This document shows positions 35,147-44,866 of a DNA stretch of 64,000 bases, piece by piece (positions within the stretch are counted from its first letter, which is position 1; the number at the start of each line of letters is the position of its first letter). Source of the DNA: Candidatus Zixiibacteriota bacterium (GTDB lineage Bacteria; Desulfobacterota; Binatia; UBA9968). A program made the position numbers and the translations under genes. The notes beneath the pieces were generated by a model. The model searched no databases, had not been told where the DNA came from, and saw nothing but the letters and a program-made list of their open reading frames with translations. The stretch lies in NCBI GenBank assembly GCA_035574315.1, contig DATLYW010000048.1, positions 310,001 to 374,000 on the forward strand. Reading direction: 5' to 3'.

Positions 35147-37258
35147 ATGTCGATCTTCTTCCTGTACCCGGTCTACCTCTTCGGATTGCTCGCGGCGGCC
35201 GTGCCGCTGCTTATTCATCTGCTCAACCGCCGCAGGCTCAAGCGTCTCCGCTTTCCCGCTGTCCGCTTCGTCGCGCTGTCGCAACGGCGCGTGGCGCGCA
35301 GCTATCGGCTGCGCCACTGGCTGCTCCTGGCGCTGCGCACCGCCGCGGTGGCGCTGCTCGCGCTGCTCCTCGCCAACCCGGTCTTTCAGATCGGCGCCGG
35401 TCTGTTCGCCGGCGGGGGGCCCCTCTCCCTGGTCGTCGTCGTCGACAACTCGCTCAGCATGAAGTGGAGCGGCGGTGGCGCCGGCTTCCGGCGGGCGAAG
35501 GATGCCGCCCGGACCTTGCTGAGCGCGCTCGGCGAAGGGGACCGCGCGGCGGTCTTTTCCACCGCGGTTTCCGCCGACGCGCCGCTGCGCCTCAAGAGCG
35601 AGCGCGACGCGCTGTTGCGCGACCTGGAGGCGATCGAGCTCTCCGACGGCTCGGCCGATCTCGCGGCGGCTCTCGGCAAGGCGTACGAGCTGCTCGCCGA
35701 GCCCGCCGGTCACAAGGAGATCCGCCTGATCACCGACCTGGCGCTCACCGGGTGGGACGACTTCACGATCGCCGCGTTGAAACAGTACGATCCGGCGGTC
35801 CCGATCACGATTCTGCGCGTGGGCGGGAGCCGGCCGCCCGTGAACGCGGCCGTCAGGGAGGTCCGCGCCGGCGGCGAGCGAGGGATAGGCGCCGGAGTGC
35901 CGCTCCGTCTCGAAGCCGTGCTGGCGAACTTCGGCGATGGCGCGGTCAAGGATCTGCTCGTGCAGCTGAGCATCGACGGAAAGGCGAGAGAGCAGCGGCT
36001 CGCATCGCTTGCTCCGAAATCGGAATCGACGGTGGTCTTTCAGACGGCGCTCGAGCGCGCGGGCTCCCACTACGGAACGCTGACCCTGAAGGCCGAGGGG
36101 CTGGCCGGCCAGACCGAGCACCATTTCGGCTTGCTGGCCGAGGACCGGCTCCGCGTGCTCCTGGTCGACGGCGAGCCGCAGACCTCGCTGGTGCAGAGCG
36201 AGACGTTTTTTCTCAGCCGGGCGCTCCACCCCGGGGGCGACGCCGGCGCTTCGCTTTTCGTTCCCGTGGTGACGATCGCCGACGCGCTCGCCGGGACCTC
36301 GCTCGAGAACTATCAGGTCGTCGTCCTCGCCAACGTCGCAACCCTTCCGGAGGCGTTCGCCGCCCGCTTGCGCGAGTTCGTACGCCGCGGCGGCGGCTTG
36401 CTGATCTTCGGCGGCGAGCACCTGAGCGCCGACGACTACAACGCCAGGCTGCTCCGCGTCCCCCCGGCGCTCCTCCCGGGCTCGATCGCCGGCAAGAAGA
36501 GCGGGCCCGAAACCGCAGCGGACGGGATCGCGCGCGTGGAGGCGACGCACCCCGCGCTGGCGCCGCTCGCCGATCCTGTCCTGCTCGACTCGATCCGATC
36601 GACGAGGGTGTGGGGCTACACCCGCCTGGAGCGAGGCGGGGGAACCGCACTGATCTCGCTCGCCAGCGGAGAACCGTTGCTGACGGAGCACCGGGTCGGC
36701 CGGGGCCGGGTGATGTTTCTTGGCACGAGCGCGGACCGCGACTGGAGCGATCTCCCGCTCAAGACCGCGTACCTCCCGCTCGTCCAGTCACTGGCTTCCT
36801 ACCTCGCGGGGGGAAGGCGCGGTTCGGTCGATACGGGGATCGCCGTGGGTGAGGAGAAGCGGATCGACTTGCCGCCGAGCATGGTGGGACGAACCATCCG
36901 GGTGGTCGGGCCCGGCGATCGTGAAGGGACGGCCGAGATCGTCGCAAACAGGGATCGCGCGGTCGCGTCATACCGCGGCAACGAACGGGCCGGGATCTAC
37001 CGGATCGTCCTGCCGGCGGATCGCGAGAAGCCGCCCGGCCTGCCCGAGCTTTACGCCGTCAACTCCCCTTTCCTCGAATCCCGGCTCGATCCGATCGGGG
37101 AAGCGGAGCTCCGCGCCAAGCTCGCCCCGGTTCGGGCGGAGGTAATTCCGGTCGAATCCGTCGAGGAAGGCGGCGCGCGCACCGACCTCGCGTTTCCGCT
37201 GCTCATCTCGTTGATCGCCACCTTGCTGTTGGAGGGATGGATCGCGCAGCGTCTCTAG
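35147..37258 (+). CDS. BatA-type membrane protein with VWA domain
   Basis: A 703-residue protein. It opens with the BatA N-terminal signature FLYPVYLFGLLAAAVPLLIH, LLNRRRLKRLRFPAVRF and a second helix (HWLLLALRTAAVALLALLLA). The VWA domain follows with VVVVDNSLSMKW (MIDAS DxSxS intact). A CARDB/beta-rich section (about 240-350) and a glutamine-amidotransferase-like section (VLLVDGEPQ, RRGGGLLIFGGEHLS) come next; a C-terminal helix anchors the end. It is the membrane partner of the MoxR system. It overlaps nothing and is followed 22 bases later by the DUF4159 gene. Confidence 0.88.
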   Translation: MSIFFLYPVYLFGLLAAAVPLLIHLLNRRRLKRLRFPAVRFVALSQRRVARSYRLRHWLLLALRTAAVALLALLLANPVFQIGAGLFAGGGPLSLVVVVDNSLSMKWSGGGAGFRRAKDAARTLLSALGEGDRAAVFSTAVSADAPLRLKSERDALLRDLEAIELSDGSADLAAALGKAYELLAEPAGHKEIRLITDLALTGWDDFTIAALKQYDPAVPITILRVGGSRPPVNAAVREVRAGGERGIGAGVPLRLEAVLANFGDGAVKDLLVQLSIDGKAREQRLASLAPKSESTVVFQTALERAGSHYGTLTLKAEGLAGQTEHHFGLLAEDRLRVLLVDGEPQTSLVQSETFFLSRALHPGGDAGASLFVPVVTIADALAGTSLENYQVVVLANVATLPEAFAARLREFVRRGGGLLIFGGEHLSADDYNARLLRVPPALLPGSIAGKKSGPETAADGIARVEATHPALAPLADPVLLDSIRSTRVWGYTRLERGGGTALISLASGEPLLTEHRVGRGRVMFLGTSADRDWSDLPLKTAYLPLVQSLASYLAGGRRGSVDTGIAVGEEKRIDLPPSMVGRTIRVVGPGDREGTAEIVANRDRAVASYRGNERAGIYRIVLPADREKPPGLPELYAVNSPFLESRLDPIGEAELRAKLAPVRAEVIPVESVEEGGARTDLAFPLLISLIATLLLEGWIAQRL

Positions 37259-37280
37259 AACGCGCGCCTGGTCGAACGCC

Positions 37281-38045
37281 ATGAGGAGACGGGATTTCCT
37301 GCGGCTCGCTTGGGGCTGCTTGCTGGCAGCGGCGCTGCCGCGCCCGGCGCGGGCGAGTCATCCCCGCGACAAGCGCTTTCCGTTCGTCTTCGCCCAGGTC
37401 CGCTACCGGGGCGGCGACTGGAACCCCCATCCCCTGTGCGTCGGCCCGCTGATGGAGGAGCTGATGCTGCGCACGAGCGTGGAGGCGTCTCCGGTCCGGC
37501 ACGAGGTGACCCTGGCGGACCCCGATCTGTTCGAATACCCGTTCCTCTATATGGCCGGAAGGTACGAGTTCGAGCCGTTCACCGAGGGAGAGATCGAGAC
37601 GCTGCGCCGTTTCCTCTCTTACGGCGGCTTCCTGCTTGTCGACGACGCGCTGGGGCAACGCGGCTACGGCTTCGACAAGAGCGTCCGCCGCGAGTTCCAG
37701 CGGGTTTTCCCGGGAAACGAGCTCAAGCGGCTCCCGTCTGGCCACGCGGTGCTGCGCAGCTATTATCTGATGCGCCGGATCGGCGGCGTCCGGATTGCCA
37801 ATCCCGCGCTCGAGGGGATCACGGTCGGCAGCGCCACGCCGGTCATCTATTGCCAGAACGACCTCGGCGGCGCGTGGGAGCGCGATCAGCTCGGAAAGTG
37901 GACCAACGTCTGCACCCCCGGCGGGGAAGAGCAGAGACGCGACGCCTTCCACCTCGGGATCAACATCATCCTGTACGCGATGACCGAAAACTACAAGGAA
38001 GACCTCATCCACGTTCCGTTCATCCGCAGGCGCCTCACCCGCTGA
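37281..38045 (+). CDS. DUF4159 protein with Tat-like signal
   Basis: A 254-residue exported protein with a Tat-type leader (MRRRDFLRLAWGCLLAAALP). The body is DUF4159: FVFAQVRYRGGDWNPHP near residue 35, the FLYMAGRYEFEPFTEGEIETL segment, LSYGGFLLVDDALGQRGYGFDK and FHLGINIILYAMTENYKED. The fold is a glutamine-amidotransferase-like Rossmann domain. It almost always occurs in MoxR/VWA clusters. It ends three bases before the next VWA gene. Confidence 0.9.
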   Translation: MRRRDFLRLAWGCLLAAALPRPARASHPRDKRFPFVFAQVRYRGGDWNPHPLCVGPLMEELMLRTSVEASPVRHEVTLADPDLFEYPFLYMAGRYEFEPFTEGEIETLRRFLSYGGFLLVDDALGQRGYGFDKSVRREFQRVFPGNELKRLPSGHAVLRSYYLMRRIGGVRIANPALEGITVGSATPVIYCQNDLGGAWERDQLGKWTNVCTPGGEEQRRDAFHLGINIILYAMTENYKEDLIHVPFIRRRLTR

Positions 38046-38048
38046 CCG

Positions 38049-40283
38049 ATGGCCGATCTCTACCTGATCCCTCCCGTTCCCTGGTGGGTGGCCGCTTCGA
38101 TCGGCGCCCTCGCCGCGTTCCTGCTCGTCCTGCAGTACCGCGCTCTGCGGGAGCGGCTGGGGCCGCGGAGAAGCGCGCTGCTCACGCTCCTGCGCGGGCT
38201 GGTTTACGGCCTTCTCGTCTTCTTTCTCTTAGGTCCGGCATGGGTCGAGCGGCGGGTCGTGAAGCTTCGCCGCCCTCTCGCGCTCCTGATCGACAGCTCG
38301 CAGAGCATGGCCCTGCCCGCCGACGCGCCGGGCACTCCGCCGAAGAGCCGCCTGGACGCCGTCAAGGACGCCCTGCTGCCGCTGCTCGAGCGCCTCGTCC
38401 GCGACTACGATCTTCGCCTGTTCCGGTTCGGCGACGGGCTGGAACCGGTCACGCCCGCCGCCGTGCGAAGCCTCGGAGCTCGCGACGGCCGCACCCGCCT
38501 CGTCGAGGCGCTGGAGGCTGCGGCCAAGGAGGTGCCGGCGCAATCCGGCATCCTGGTGTTCAGCGACGGGATCGCCAACGGCGAGCGCGCCGCCGCGGAC
38601 GGCGCGCCGCCGTTGCCGCTGCCGGTCTTTTCCGTGACGGTCGGGCGACCCCAGGCCTACACCGATCTCCGCATCGCCGAGGTGCGCGCACCCGAATTCG
38701 GCTTTCGCGGGCGCGAGATCAAGCTCGACGTGATCGTGGAGGCGTACGGCCTTCGAGGCCGGAAGCTTCCGCTCTACTTCAACCGGGGCCGCAACCTCGT
38801 CTCCGCTCAGTCGGTCGACATCGACGCGGACCCCTTCGAGAAAAGAATCTCGCTCAGCTTCACTCCCAAGGAAATCGGCGCGCACCATTTCAACGTGAGC
38901 CTGCCGGTCCAGCCCGGCGAGCAGATCGCGCACAACAACCGCAAGGAATTCGCCGTCGACGTGCAACGCGACAAGATTCGCGTGCTCACTCTCTCCGGCT
39001 CGCCCGCCTGGAACTACCGGTTCCTCCGCATGGCCTTGAAACAGGACCCGCTGGTCGACCTAGTCTCTTTCGTCTTCCTGCGAACGCCCACCGACAGCGT
39101 CGACGTCCCGGACAGCCAGCTCAGCCTGATCCCCTTCCCGATCGACGACATCTTTCTCGAGGAGCTGAAGAACTTCGACGTGGTGATCCTGGACGATTTT
39201 TCCCATCGCGCCTATTTCAACCCGGTCTACCTCGAAAAGCTCCGGGATTTCGTGCGCGACGGCGGCGGGCTGGCGGTGTTCGGCGGCGCGCGGGCGTTCG
39301 ACAGCGGCGGATACGGCGAAAGCGCTCTCAAGGAAGTGCTGCCGGTGGAGCTCGACGGCAAGGGCACGTACCGCGGGCGAACGTCGGTGCGCGCCGTGCT
39401 GACCCCCGCCGGCAAAGCTCATCCGATCACCCGGCTGGTCGCCGACGCTCGCGCCAACGAGGAGACCTGGTCCCGCCTCCCGCAGCTCACCGCCTTCAAC
39501 CGCGTGCAGCGGGCGCGCGGCGAAACGCTGCTGGCGCTCTCCGGAGACGGGAGCGACGGCCAGCCGCTGCTCACCGTCGGACGCTTCGGCCAGGGGCGAA
39601 CCCTCGCGTTGATGAGCGACGAGGCATGGCGCTGGAATTTCATCGCCGTCGGGAACCGCGAAACGCCGCAGCATCACTTGAAGTTCGTCCGTCAGGCCGT
39701 GCGCTGGCTCGCCCGCGAGCCCTCTTTCGAGCAGGTCAAGATACTCCCGGTGGCGGCATCCCGCCCGGGAGAGAAAGCGGCGATCACGGTGCGGGTCCTC
39801 AAGGACGACTTCACGCCAGCCGCCCAGGCATCGGTCCAGCTCCGCGTCCTCGGCCCCGACGGGGACCCCCTCCTCGTACCGGTCTCCCCCGGCGACTCCC
39901 CCGGCGATTACCGCGGGGAGTTCACGCCCGCACGAGAGGGCTCTTACCGGGTCGAGGCCGAAGCCGCCCTCGCGGGCAGGACGCTCGGGCGTGACCGCAG
40001 CGCTTTCTCGGTCGCCGCGGGCTACCACGAAAGCGAGGACGGAAGGCCGCGGCCCGAGTTGCTCGAGCGGATTTCCCGCTCGAGCCGCGGCGAACATTTC
40101 ACGATCGAGCAATGGAACGAAAAAGCCCTCGAAAAGATCGCGGCGCGGCTGGAAGGCCAGGCTCCCTCCCGGATCGTCGAGCGGCGCCAGACCCGCCTGT
40201 GGAGCACACCCTGGATCTTCTCTCTCGCGCTGGTCCTGCTCGCGGCGGAATGGTGGACGAGGCGGAAATGGGGATTGGTTTAG
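38049..40283 (+). CDS. Membrane VWA protein with glutamine-amidotransferase-like domain
   Basis: A 744-residue membrane protein. Two N-terminal helices (about 10-28 and 50-66) precede a VWA domain with LALLIDSSQSMALP (DxSxS intact). Beta domains follow, then a GATase1-like section with RVLTLSGSPAWNYRFLRMAL, FDVVILDDF and RDGGGLAVFGGARAF. The C-terminal helix is WIFSLALVLLAAEWW. It is a paralogue-like partner of the BatA-type protein at 35147 and closes the cluster. Confidence 0.88.
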   Translation: MADLYLIPPVPWWVAASIGALAAFLLVLQYRALRERLGPRRSALLTLLRGLVYGLLVFFLLGPAWVERRVVKLRRPLALLIDSSQSMALPADAPGTPPKSRLDAVKDALLPLLERLVRDYDLRLFRFGDGLEPVTPAAVRSLGARDGRTRLVEALEAAAKEVPAQSGILVFSDGIANGERAAADGAPPLPLPVFSVTVGRPQAYTDLRIAEVRAPEFGFRGREIKLDVIVEAYGLRGRKLPLYFNRGRNLVSAQSVDIDADPFEKRISLSFTPKEIGAHHFNVSLPVQPGEQIAHNNRKEFAVDVQRDKIRVLTLSGSPAWNYRFLRMALKQDPLVDLVSFVFLRTPTDSVDVPDSQLSLIPFPIDDIFLEELKNFDVVILDDFSHRAYFNPVYLEKLRDFVRDGGGLAVFGGARAFDSGGYGESALKEVLPVELDGKGTYRGRTSVRAVLTPAGKAHPITRLVADARANEETWSRLPQLTAFNRVQRARGETLLALSGDGSDGQPLLTVGRFGQGRTLALMSDEAWRWNFIAVGNRETPQHHLKFVRQAVRWLAREPSFEQVKILPVAASRPGEKAAITVRVLKDDFTPAAQASVQLRVLGPDGDPLLVPVSPGDSPGDYRGEFTPAREGSYRVEAEAALAGRTLGRDRSAFSVAAGYHESEDGRPRPELLERISRSSRGEHFTIEQWNEKALEKIAARLEGQAPSRIVERRQTRLWSTPWIFSLALVLLAAEWWTRRKWGLV

Positions 40284-40309
40284 TTTCCGGTTTCTGGTTT
40301 ATGGTTTAT
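40283..40309. repeat. Degenerate GTTTCCGGTT repeat tract
   Basis: GTTTCCGGTTTCTGG, TTTATG, GTTTAT directly after the VWA stop codon. It is the third clear copy of the type seen at 4979 and 16817. A GC-rich inverted repeat (CCCGGCATGAGCCGGG, near 40350) follows and may terminate the long cluster transcript. Confidence 0.45.
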
Positions 40310-40383
40310 CGGGGACCGGCAACGGAGACCCAGGCTTTTCACCCCGGCATGAGCCGGGAACCGGAAGCCTGAAGCTGTATTTG

Positions 40384-41178
40384 ATGGCGAAACGCGCCTT
40401 CGTTCCGAGATGTCTGGCCGCGGCGGTGTTGATCGCCCTGCCGCGCCTTGCCTGGAGCTTTTGCCACGAGATGGAGGTGGTCTCCGCACCGCGGGTTCGC
40501 CGCGTGGCCGCTTCCCCGGCGGCGGTGGAGATCCGGTGGTTCGGGCATGCGACGTTTCAGATCACGTCCTCCAGGGGGACGCGGGTTCTGGCCGACCCTC
40601 ATTCCCGCCACGATCTCCCCTGGCCGGATCTCGAACAGCACGTCGTGACGACGAGCCACCAGCACGGCGCCCACAACAACGTCTGGATGGCCAAGGGAAA
40701 TCCGGTGGTCCTGCACGGTCTCACGCCTTCGGGCGAGAGCTGGCGCCCGATCCATACCACGGTCCGCGACGTCTCCGTCTACGCGGTTCCGGCCTATCAC
40801 GACAAGAGCCAGGGGCTGCAACGAGGCAAGAACGCCATCTTCGTCTTCCGGGTCGACGACGTGTGCATCGCCCACCTGGGAGATCTCGGACACTCGCTGA
40901 CGCCTGCGCAGCTCAAGCTGCTCGGCAAGATCGACGTTCTCCTGGTGCCGGTCGCGGGCGGAATGTTCACGATCACCCCCGAGGAAGCGATCGCCGTCAC
41001 CAAGCAGGTGAATCCGAAGATCGCGATTCCCGAGCACTACTGGTGGGAAGGAGCGGTGGATGGCTTTACGGCGGGATTTCCGCGCGTTCGTCGGCTGGAC
41101 GGCCCGATCCTGCGAGTGACGAAGCAACAGCTGCCCCAGCCGATCGAGATCGTGGTGATGACCTGGGGCCGCCCTTGA
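40384..41178 (+). CDS. Exported MBL-fold hydrolase, UlaG-like
   Basis: A 264-residue metallo-beta-lactamase-fold protein with an N-terminal hydrophobic leader (AFVPRCLAAAVLIALPRLAWS). The core starts IRWFGHATFQITSSRGTRVLADP. The first metal motif is VVTTSHQHGAHNN (HxHxxH form), followed by DVCIAHLGDLGH with the second site, then IPEHYWWEGA with a late histidine. It resembles UlaG/UPF0173-type proteins. Substrate unknown. It has a weak ribosome site. Confidence 0.82.
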   Translation: MAKRAFVPRCLAAAVLIALPRLAWSFCHEMEVVSAPRVRRVAASPAAVEIRWFGHATFQITSSRGTRVLADPHSRHDLPWPDLEQHVVTTSHQHGAHNNVWMAKGNPVVLHGLTPSGESWRPIHTTVRDVSVYAVPAYHDKSQGLQRGKNAIFVFRVDDVCIAHLGDLGHSLTPAQLKLLGKIDVLLVPVAGGMFTITPEEAIAVTKQVNPKIAIPEHYWWEGAVDGFTAGFPRVRRLDGPILRVTKQQLPQPIEIVVMTWGRP

Positions 41179-41242
41179 GCGGCAGCGACCTCGGGAAATG
41201 CTCGAGTAAGAAGTCCGCACGGAGCAAACGGGAGGCGAGACC

Positions 41243-42211
41243 ATGAAGGCAGTTCGAATCCATCGTTATGGAGGTCCAGAGGTTCTGCAGTACGAGGAGA
41301 TTCCCATCCCCGAGCCGAAGGCCGGCGAAGCACGCGTCAGGGTAGAGGCCGCCGGGCTGAATTTCATCGATATCTATCACCGAATCGGGCTCTATCCGTT
41401 GAAGACCCCCTTCACGCTCGGAATGGAAGCGGCGGGCGTGGTGGACGCGGTCGGAGACGGCGTGACCGAGGTCAAACCGGGCGACCGCGTCGCTTACGCC
41501 ATGACTCCGGGCGCCTACGCCGAGTACGCGATCGTGCCCGCCTGGAAGCTGGTGCCGGTTCCCGGGGACATCGAATCGCGGGTCGCGGCGGGACTCATGC
41601 TCCAGGGAATGACCGCGCACTACCTCGCCCACAGCACCTACCCCCTCAAGCGCGGAGAGATCGCGCTCGTCCACGCGGCGGCCGGGGGCGTGGGCTTGCT
41701 CCTCGTGCAGGTCGCCAAGCAGCTGGGCGCCCGCGTGATCGGAACGGTCTCCACTGAAGCCAAGGCTCAGCTGGCGCGGGAGGCCGGCGCGGATCGCGTC
41801 GTCATCTACGAGAACGAGGATTTCGTCGCCGCCGTCAAGGCGGAAACCGGGGGCCAGGGAGCGCATGTCGTCTATGATTCGGTGGGGAAATCGACCTTCG
41901 AAAAAAGCCTGGAGTGCCTGCGGCCCCGGGGTTATCTCGTCCTCTTCGGGCAGTCCAGCGGGCCGGTAGCGCCTTTCGACCCGTCGATTCTGGCGGCGAA
42001 GGGATCGCTGTTTCTCACCCGGCCCAGCCTCAATCACTACACGCTCGATCGCGAAGAGCTTTTACGCCGCGCCGGAGACCTCTTCTCCTGGGTGAGCTCC
42101 GGAAGGCTCAAGCTCAGGATCGAACGGACCTTTCCCCTCGCCGAAGCGGCCGAGGCCCATCGCCGGCTCGAAGCGCGGAGAACCGCGGGGAAAGTTTTGC
42201 TGCTTCCCTAG
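41243..42211 (+). CDS. qor: NADPH:quinone oxidoreductase (zinc-free MDR)
   Basis: A 322-residue MDR protein. [19 protein letters not shown] starts it, then [46 protein letters not shown], the NADPH motif [19 protein letters not shown], and [13 protein letters not shown]. Zinc ligands of alcohol dehydrogenases are absent, as in Qor/zeta-crystallins. It reduces quinones or enones with NADPH. GGGAGGCGAG precedes the ATG. Its stop overlaps the stop of the convergent Spy-like gene by four bases. Confidence 0.92.
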   Translation: MKAVRIHRYGGPEVLQYEEIPIPEPKAGEARVRVEAAGLNFIDIYHRIGLYPLKTPFTLGMEAAGVVDAVGDGVTEVKPGDRVAYAMTPGAYAEYAIVPAWKLVPVPGDIESRVAAGLMLQGMTAHYLAHSTYPLKRGEIALVHAAAGGVGLLLVQVAKQLGARVIGTVSTEAKAQLAREAGADRVVIYENEDFVAAVKAETGGQGAHVVYDSVGKSTFEKSLECLRPRGYLVLFGQSSGPVAPFDPSILAAKGSLFLTRPSLNHYTLDREELLRRAGDLFSWVSSGRLKLRIERTFPLAEAAEAHRRLEARRTAGKVLLLP

Positions 42212-42747
42212 CCGGCGGTCTCAGCGGGCTGGGTTTGCGCGAGCCGCCGCTCGCTTCGCAGCTCCTCGAGTTTTCTGCGTTGCTCGGCGCTCAGCTGCTG
42301 CTTCGCTCTTTCGATCGTCCGGATGCGCTCGATCCGCAGGTCGGCCCGCAACTTCTCGATTTCGCGGACCTGGGCCTCGACCTTCGTCATGTCCGGCTCT
42401 TCCGCCTTCAACACCGCGGCAAGATCGATTTCGGCCACTCTTATATCGGCGCGCACGCGCGTCGCCTTTTTCTCGTAGCCGTCGCGGAGCGCCTCCAGCC
42501 GCCGCACCTGCTCGGCTGAAAGACCGAGTCGCTCCCGGTTGCGGAGCATGAGGGAAATCAACGGCTGTGACTCCCACGAGCTTTCGAAATCGAAATGCCA
42601 CCGCCAGCGCCCGAGCAGCTCCCGCAGCTCGCGACCGAGCGAGTTCCACGACTCCCCGAGCTCTTCGTGAAACGCCGGCCTGGGCTGCTCTCCGGCAGCA
42701 GCGGCCGACGGAAGCAGGAACGCAAGAAGAACCAGAAACGCCGCCAT
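42208..42747 (-). CDS. Spy/CpxP-like periplasmic protein
   Basis: A 179-residue exported helical protein. Residues 1-20 are a signal peptide ([20 protein letters not shown]). Two LTxxQ-like motifs, [14 protein letters not shown] and [13 protein letters not shown], with a long charged helical hairpin between them, fit the Spy/CpxP/heavy-metal-resistance family of periplasmic chaperones. The ATG at 42747 has AAAGGAGG upstream. No two-component partner is beside it. Confidence 0.75.
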   Translation of the reverse strand: MAAFLVLLAFLLPSAAAAGEQPRPAFHEELGESWNSLGRELRELLGRWRWHFDFESSWESQPLISLMLRNRERLGLSAEQVRRLEALRDGYEKKATRVRADIRVAEIDLAAVLKAEEPDMTKVEAQVREIEKLRADLRIERIRTIERAKQQLSAEQRRKLEELRSERRLAQTQPAETAG

Positions 42748-43114
42748 CGCTTCGCCCTCCTTTGAGTTCCGCGGCTGCACCTGCAGTGTACCCGTTTTCC
42801 CGGAGCCCGAACAATAGGCGATCCGTCGCGCACGCCTTGACGGGGAATTCCTACACCTCCCATGCCCTTCTCCTGCGACTGTGTCCCTTTAACCTACAGT
42901 CGGTGCGCGGTCCGATGCGGCCGTCGATTGAAGCCGACCCACAAGTTGCCGGAATCGCGTGCTTACTCGAAGCCGGGAGGACGTTCCGAAACGAGGGATC
43001 GCTGGCGCGGTGATTGCTCCGTCACGGTTCAGGCTCTCTCGACGCGCGGCTCGTGCGCCGATCCCGACCCTGGCGCGAGCGGGCACGCGGAGGCATCGCG
43101 GAGGTATTTTATTT
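42748..43114. other. Non-coding stretch between the Spy-like gene and a small gene
   Basis: About 365 bases without a convincing gene on either strand. A GGAATTCC palindrome lies near 42842 and a sigma54-like promoter at 43003-43018. The rest holds nothing I can name. Confidence 0.5.
43003..43018 (+). promoter_or_regulatory. Sigma54 (RpoN)-type promoter candidate
   Basis: TGGCGCGGTGATTGCT matches the -24/-12 consensus TGGCACGN4TTGCW at all key positions, with the GG and GC exactly ten bases apart. The gene at 43115 begins about 95 bases downstream behind GGAGG. Confidence 0.45.
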
Positions 43115-43525
43115 ATGGAGATCGGCGAGCCGATCTTGCAGCGCCAAGCGCAAGACAGCCTGTTTCAGTCCGATGTCCTCGCTCTTTACGACTACCTGTG
43201 CATCTACAAGAGCGGCACCCCGAGAAGCCCGGAAGTCAGGCTCATGGCAGCGGTCCTGCAGGACGCCATCGACTGCTACATGAAGACCCTGCATGCCAAG
43301 ACGAGACACGACAGGCAGCTTTTTCTCGAGGCCGAGCGGTGGTTCGCCGATCCCGAGGACGACTGGCTTTTCAGCTTCGCGAGCATCTGCGGGATTCTGG
43401 AGCTCGACCCGGATTACATCCGGCGCTGTCTGGCCCGCTGCAGGGAGCGGGCAGGCGCGAGCAAACCCGACCGGCCTCACCGTCTATGGAATTTGCCCGG
43501 GGCCAGGTTGCGGTTCGCAACTTAG
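43115..43525 (+). CDS. Unknown small protein, probably sigma54-linked
   Basis: A 136-residue soluble protein. It reads VLALYDYLCIYKSGTPRSP, then AVLQDAIDCYMKTLHAK, FLEAERWFADPEDDWLFSFA, SICGILELDPDYIRRCLARC and a basic tail. Similar WLFSFxxICxxLxLDPxYIRxxL proteins occur in Geobacter-like and other environmental bacteria as conserved unknowns. The ATG at 43115 has GCGGAGG upstream; an earlier ATG (42959) has no such site. Confidence 0.7.
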   Translation: MEIGEPILQRQAQDSLFQSDVLALYDYLCIYKSGTPRSPEVRLMAAVLQDAIDCYMKTLHAKTRHDRQLFLEAERWFADPEDDWLFSFASICGILELDPDYIRRCLARCRERAGASKPDRPHRLWNLPGARLRFAT

Positions 43526-43606
43526 GTCTCCGTGCATCCGGCACGCGAGACGGCTGCTCCCGGTGAATTCCGCCAGACGTCAAAACCCGCCGCCAGCATC
43601 TCTCCG

Positions 43607-44860
43607 TCATGCCCGCCTGGTTTCAGCGGGGGCGTGAACCGGAGCGCGGCGGCGCGGCTCTTTCAGGAAAAGCCCCAGCCCCGCAATGCCGAAAAGTGTT
43701 GCGCCGGCGAGCGCCTGCCAGGCGACCGCATAGCTCCCCGTCCGGTCGACGAGGTAACCGATCAGGGGCGTGCCCACGGCCGCCGCCGCCGCGTTGATCG
43801 TGATCATGACGCCCATCGCCACTCCGGCCCGCATCGTGCCCGCGAGCTCGCCGATCAGCGCATAGGAAACCCCCTGGTAGCCGACCAGGCACAAACCGGA
43901 AAAAAAGACGAGCGCCAGCAGCACCGCCAGCGGCGTCTCCGGCGTGGCGACGCTCAGGCCGGCCGTCAGCACCGCGCCCAGCAGGCCGATGATCATCAGC
44001 ACGATTTTTCGCCGCCCGCCGAACAGGCGGTCGCTGGCCACGCCCCACCCGATTCGCCCCACCATCGCTCCCGACTGAAGGATCGCCAGAGCCTGGCTCG
44101 CCCAGTACGCGCTGAACCCCATCTCGTCCTTGAGATAGAGCGGCACGTAGGTGATCAACGACATCTGTCCGATCAGGAAGATCGCGGTGCCGAAGCTCGC
44201 CGGAACGAAGCCCCAGACTTCGAGCGGCGCGCCCCGCCCCGAGCTCCCGCCGGCATCGCCGGCCACGGTCTGTGACTCCTCCCGGGGATCGCGCCACAGC
44301 CATGAAAAAACGAACCCGAAAAGAAAATTAGCGGCCCCCAGCGCCGCCAGAGCGCCCCTCCAGCCGACCACGAGGACCAGCGGCGCAGCGAGCACCGCCG
44401 CGACAACGCCGCCGGCGGGCACTCCCGTCTGCTTGATGCCCATCGCCGTAGCGCGCTCGTCGCGATAAAACCACGCCATCACTCCTTTGGTGGAAGATGG
44501 GTTGAGAAAGCTGTAGCCGAGGCCGGCGAGGAAGAAGCTCGCGAAGGCCCACGAAAACGAAGGGGAAAGCGCGGCCGCCACCGTGCACAGGCCGACGGCG
44601 AGATGACCCTGCAGGGTCGTTCGGCGCACGCCGAGCCGATCGGCGAGCCATCCAGCGACGAACGACGCCCCTGTCATGGCAAGATAGAAGGCCGAGAAGA
44701 AGAGGCCGACCTGAGCGCGCGAAAGACCGAGCTCGCCCTGGTAGAACGGCGCAAGCGTGTTGATCCCGTACTGAGCCGTCGCGCCGATGATGTGCGAGAC
44801 CGTGATGAGCGCCAGAATCGCCCAGCGAAAACTGTCGCGCGCGGGGAGTGCGTCGGCCAT
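43607..44860 (-). CDS. MFS transporter, anion:cation/oxalate-formate type
   Basis: A 417-residue major-facilitator protein with twelve hydrophobic helices. The first loop motif is GWLADRLGVRRTTL (loop 2-3), and GKIQTGVPAGGVVAAVL-like GIKQTGVPAGG is in helix 5, typical of the ACS/oxalate-formate and hexuronate groups. A charged loop (DPREESQTVAGDAGGS) divides the halves. It is the last gene of the nadX operon, six bases after the ThDP enzyme gene, so it probably imports that pathway's carboxylic-acid substrate. Confidence 0.9.
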   Translation of the reverse strand: MADALPARDSFRWAILALITVSHIIGATAQYGINTLAPFYQGELGLSRAQVGLFFSAFYLAMTGASFVAGWLADRLGVRRTTLQGHLAVGLCTVAAALSPSFSWAFASFFLAGLGYSFLNPSSTKGVMAWFYRDERATAMGIKQTGVPAGGVVAAVLAAPLVLVVGWRGALAALGAANFLFGFVFSWLWRDPREESQTVAGDAGGSSGRGAPLEVWGFVPASFGTAIFLIGQMSLITYVPLYLKDEMGFSAYWASQALAILQSGAMVGRIGWGVASDRLFGGRRKIVLMIIGLLGAVLTAGLSVATPETPLAVLLALVFFSGLCLVGYQGVSYALIGELAGTMRAGVAMGVMITINAAAAAVGTPLIGYLVDRTGSYAVAWQALAGATLFGIAGLGLFLKEPRRRAPVHAPAETRRA

Positions 44861-44866
44861 CGCAAA

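Noticed and set aside
33683..36691. A thousand-codon minus-strand frame across the DUF58/BatA genes
   Set aside because: Antisense to two well-supported genes with intact motifs; its sequence is Arg/Gln/Glu/Val-biased shadow.
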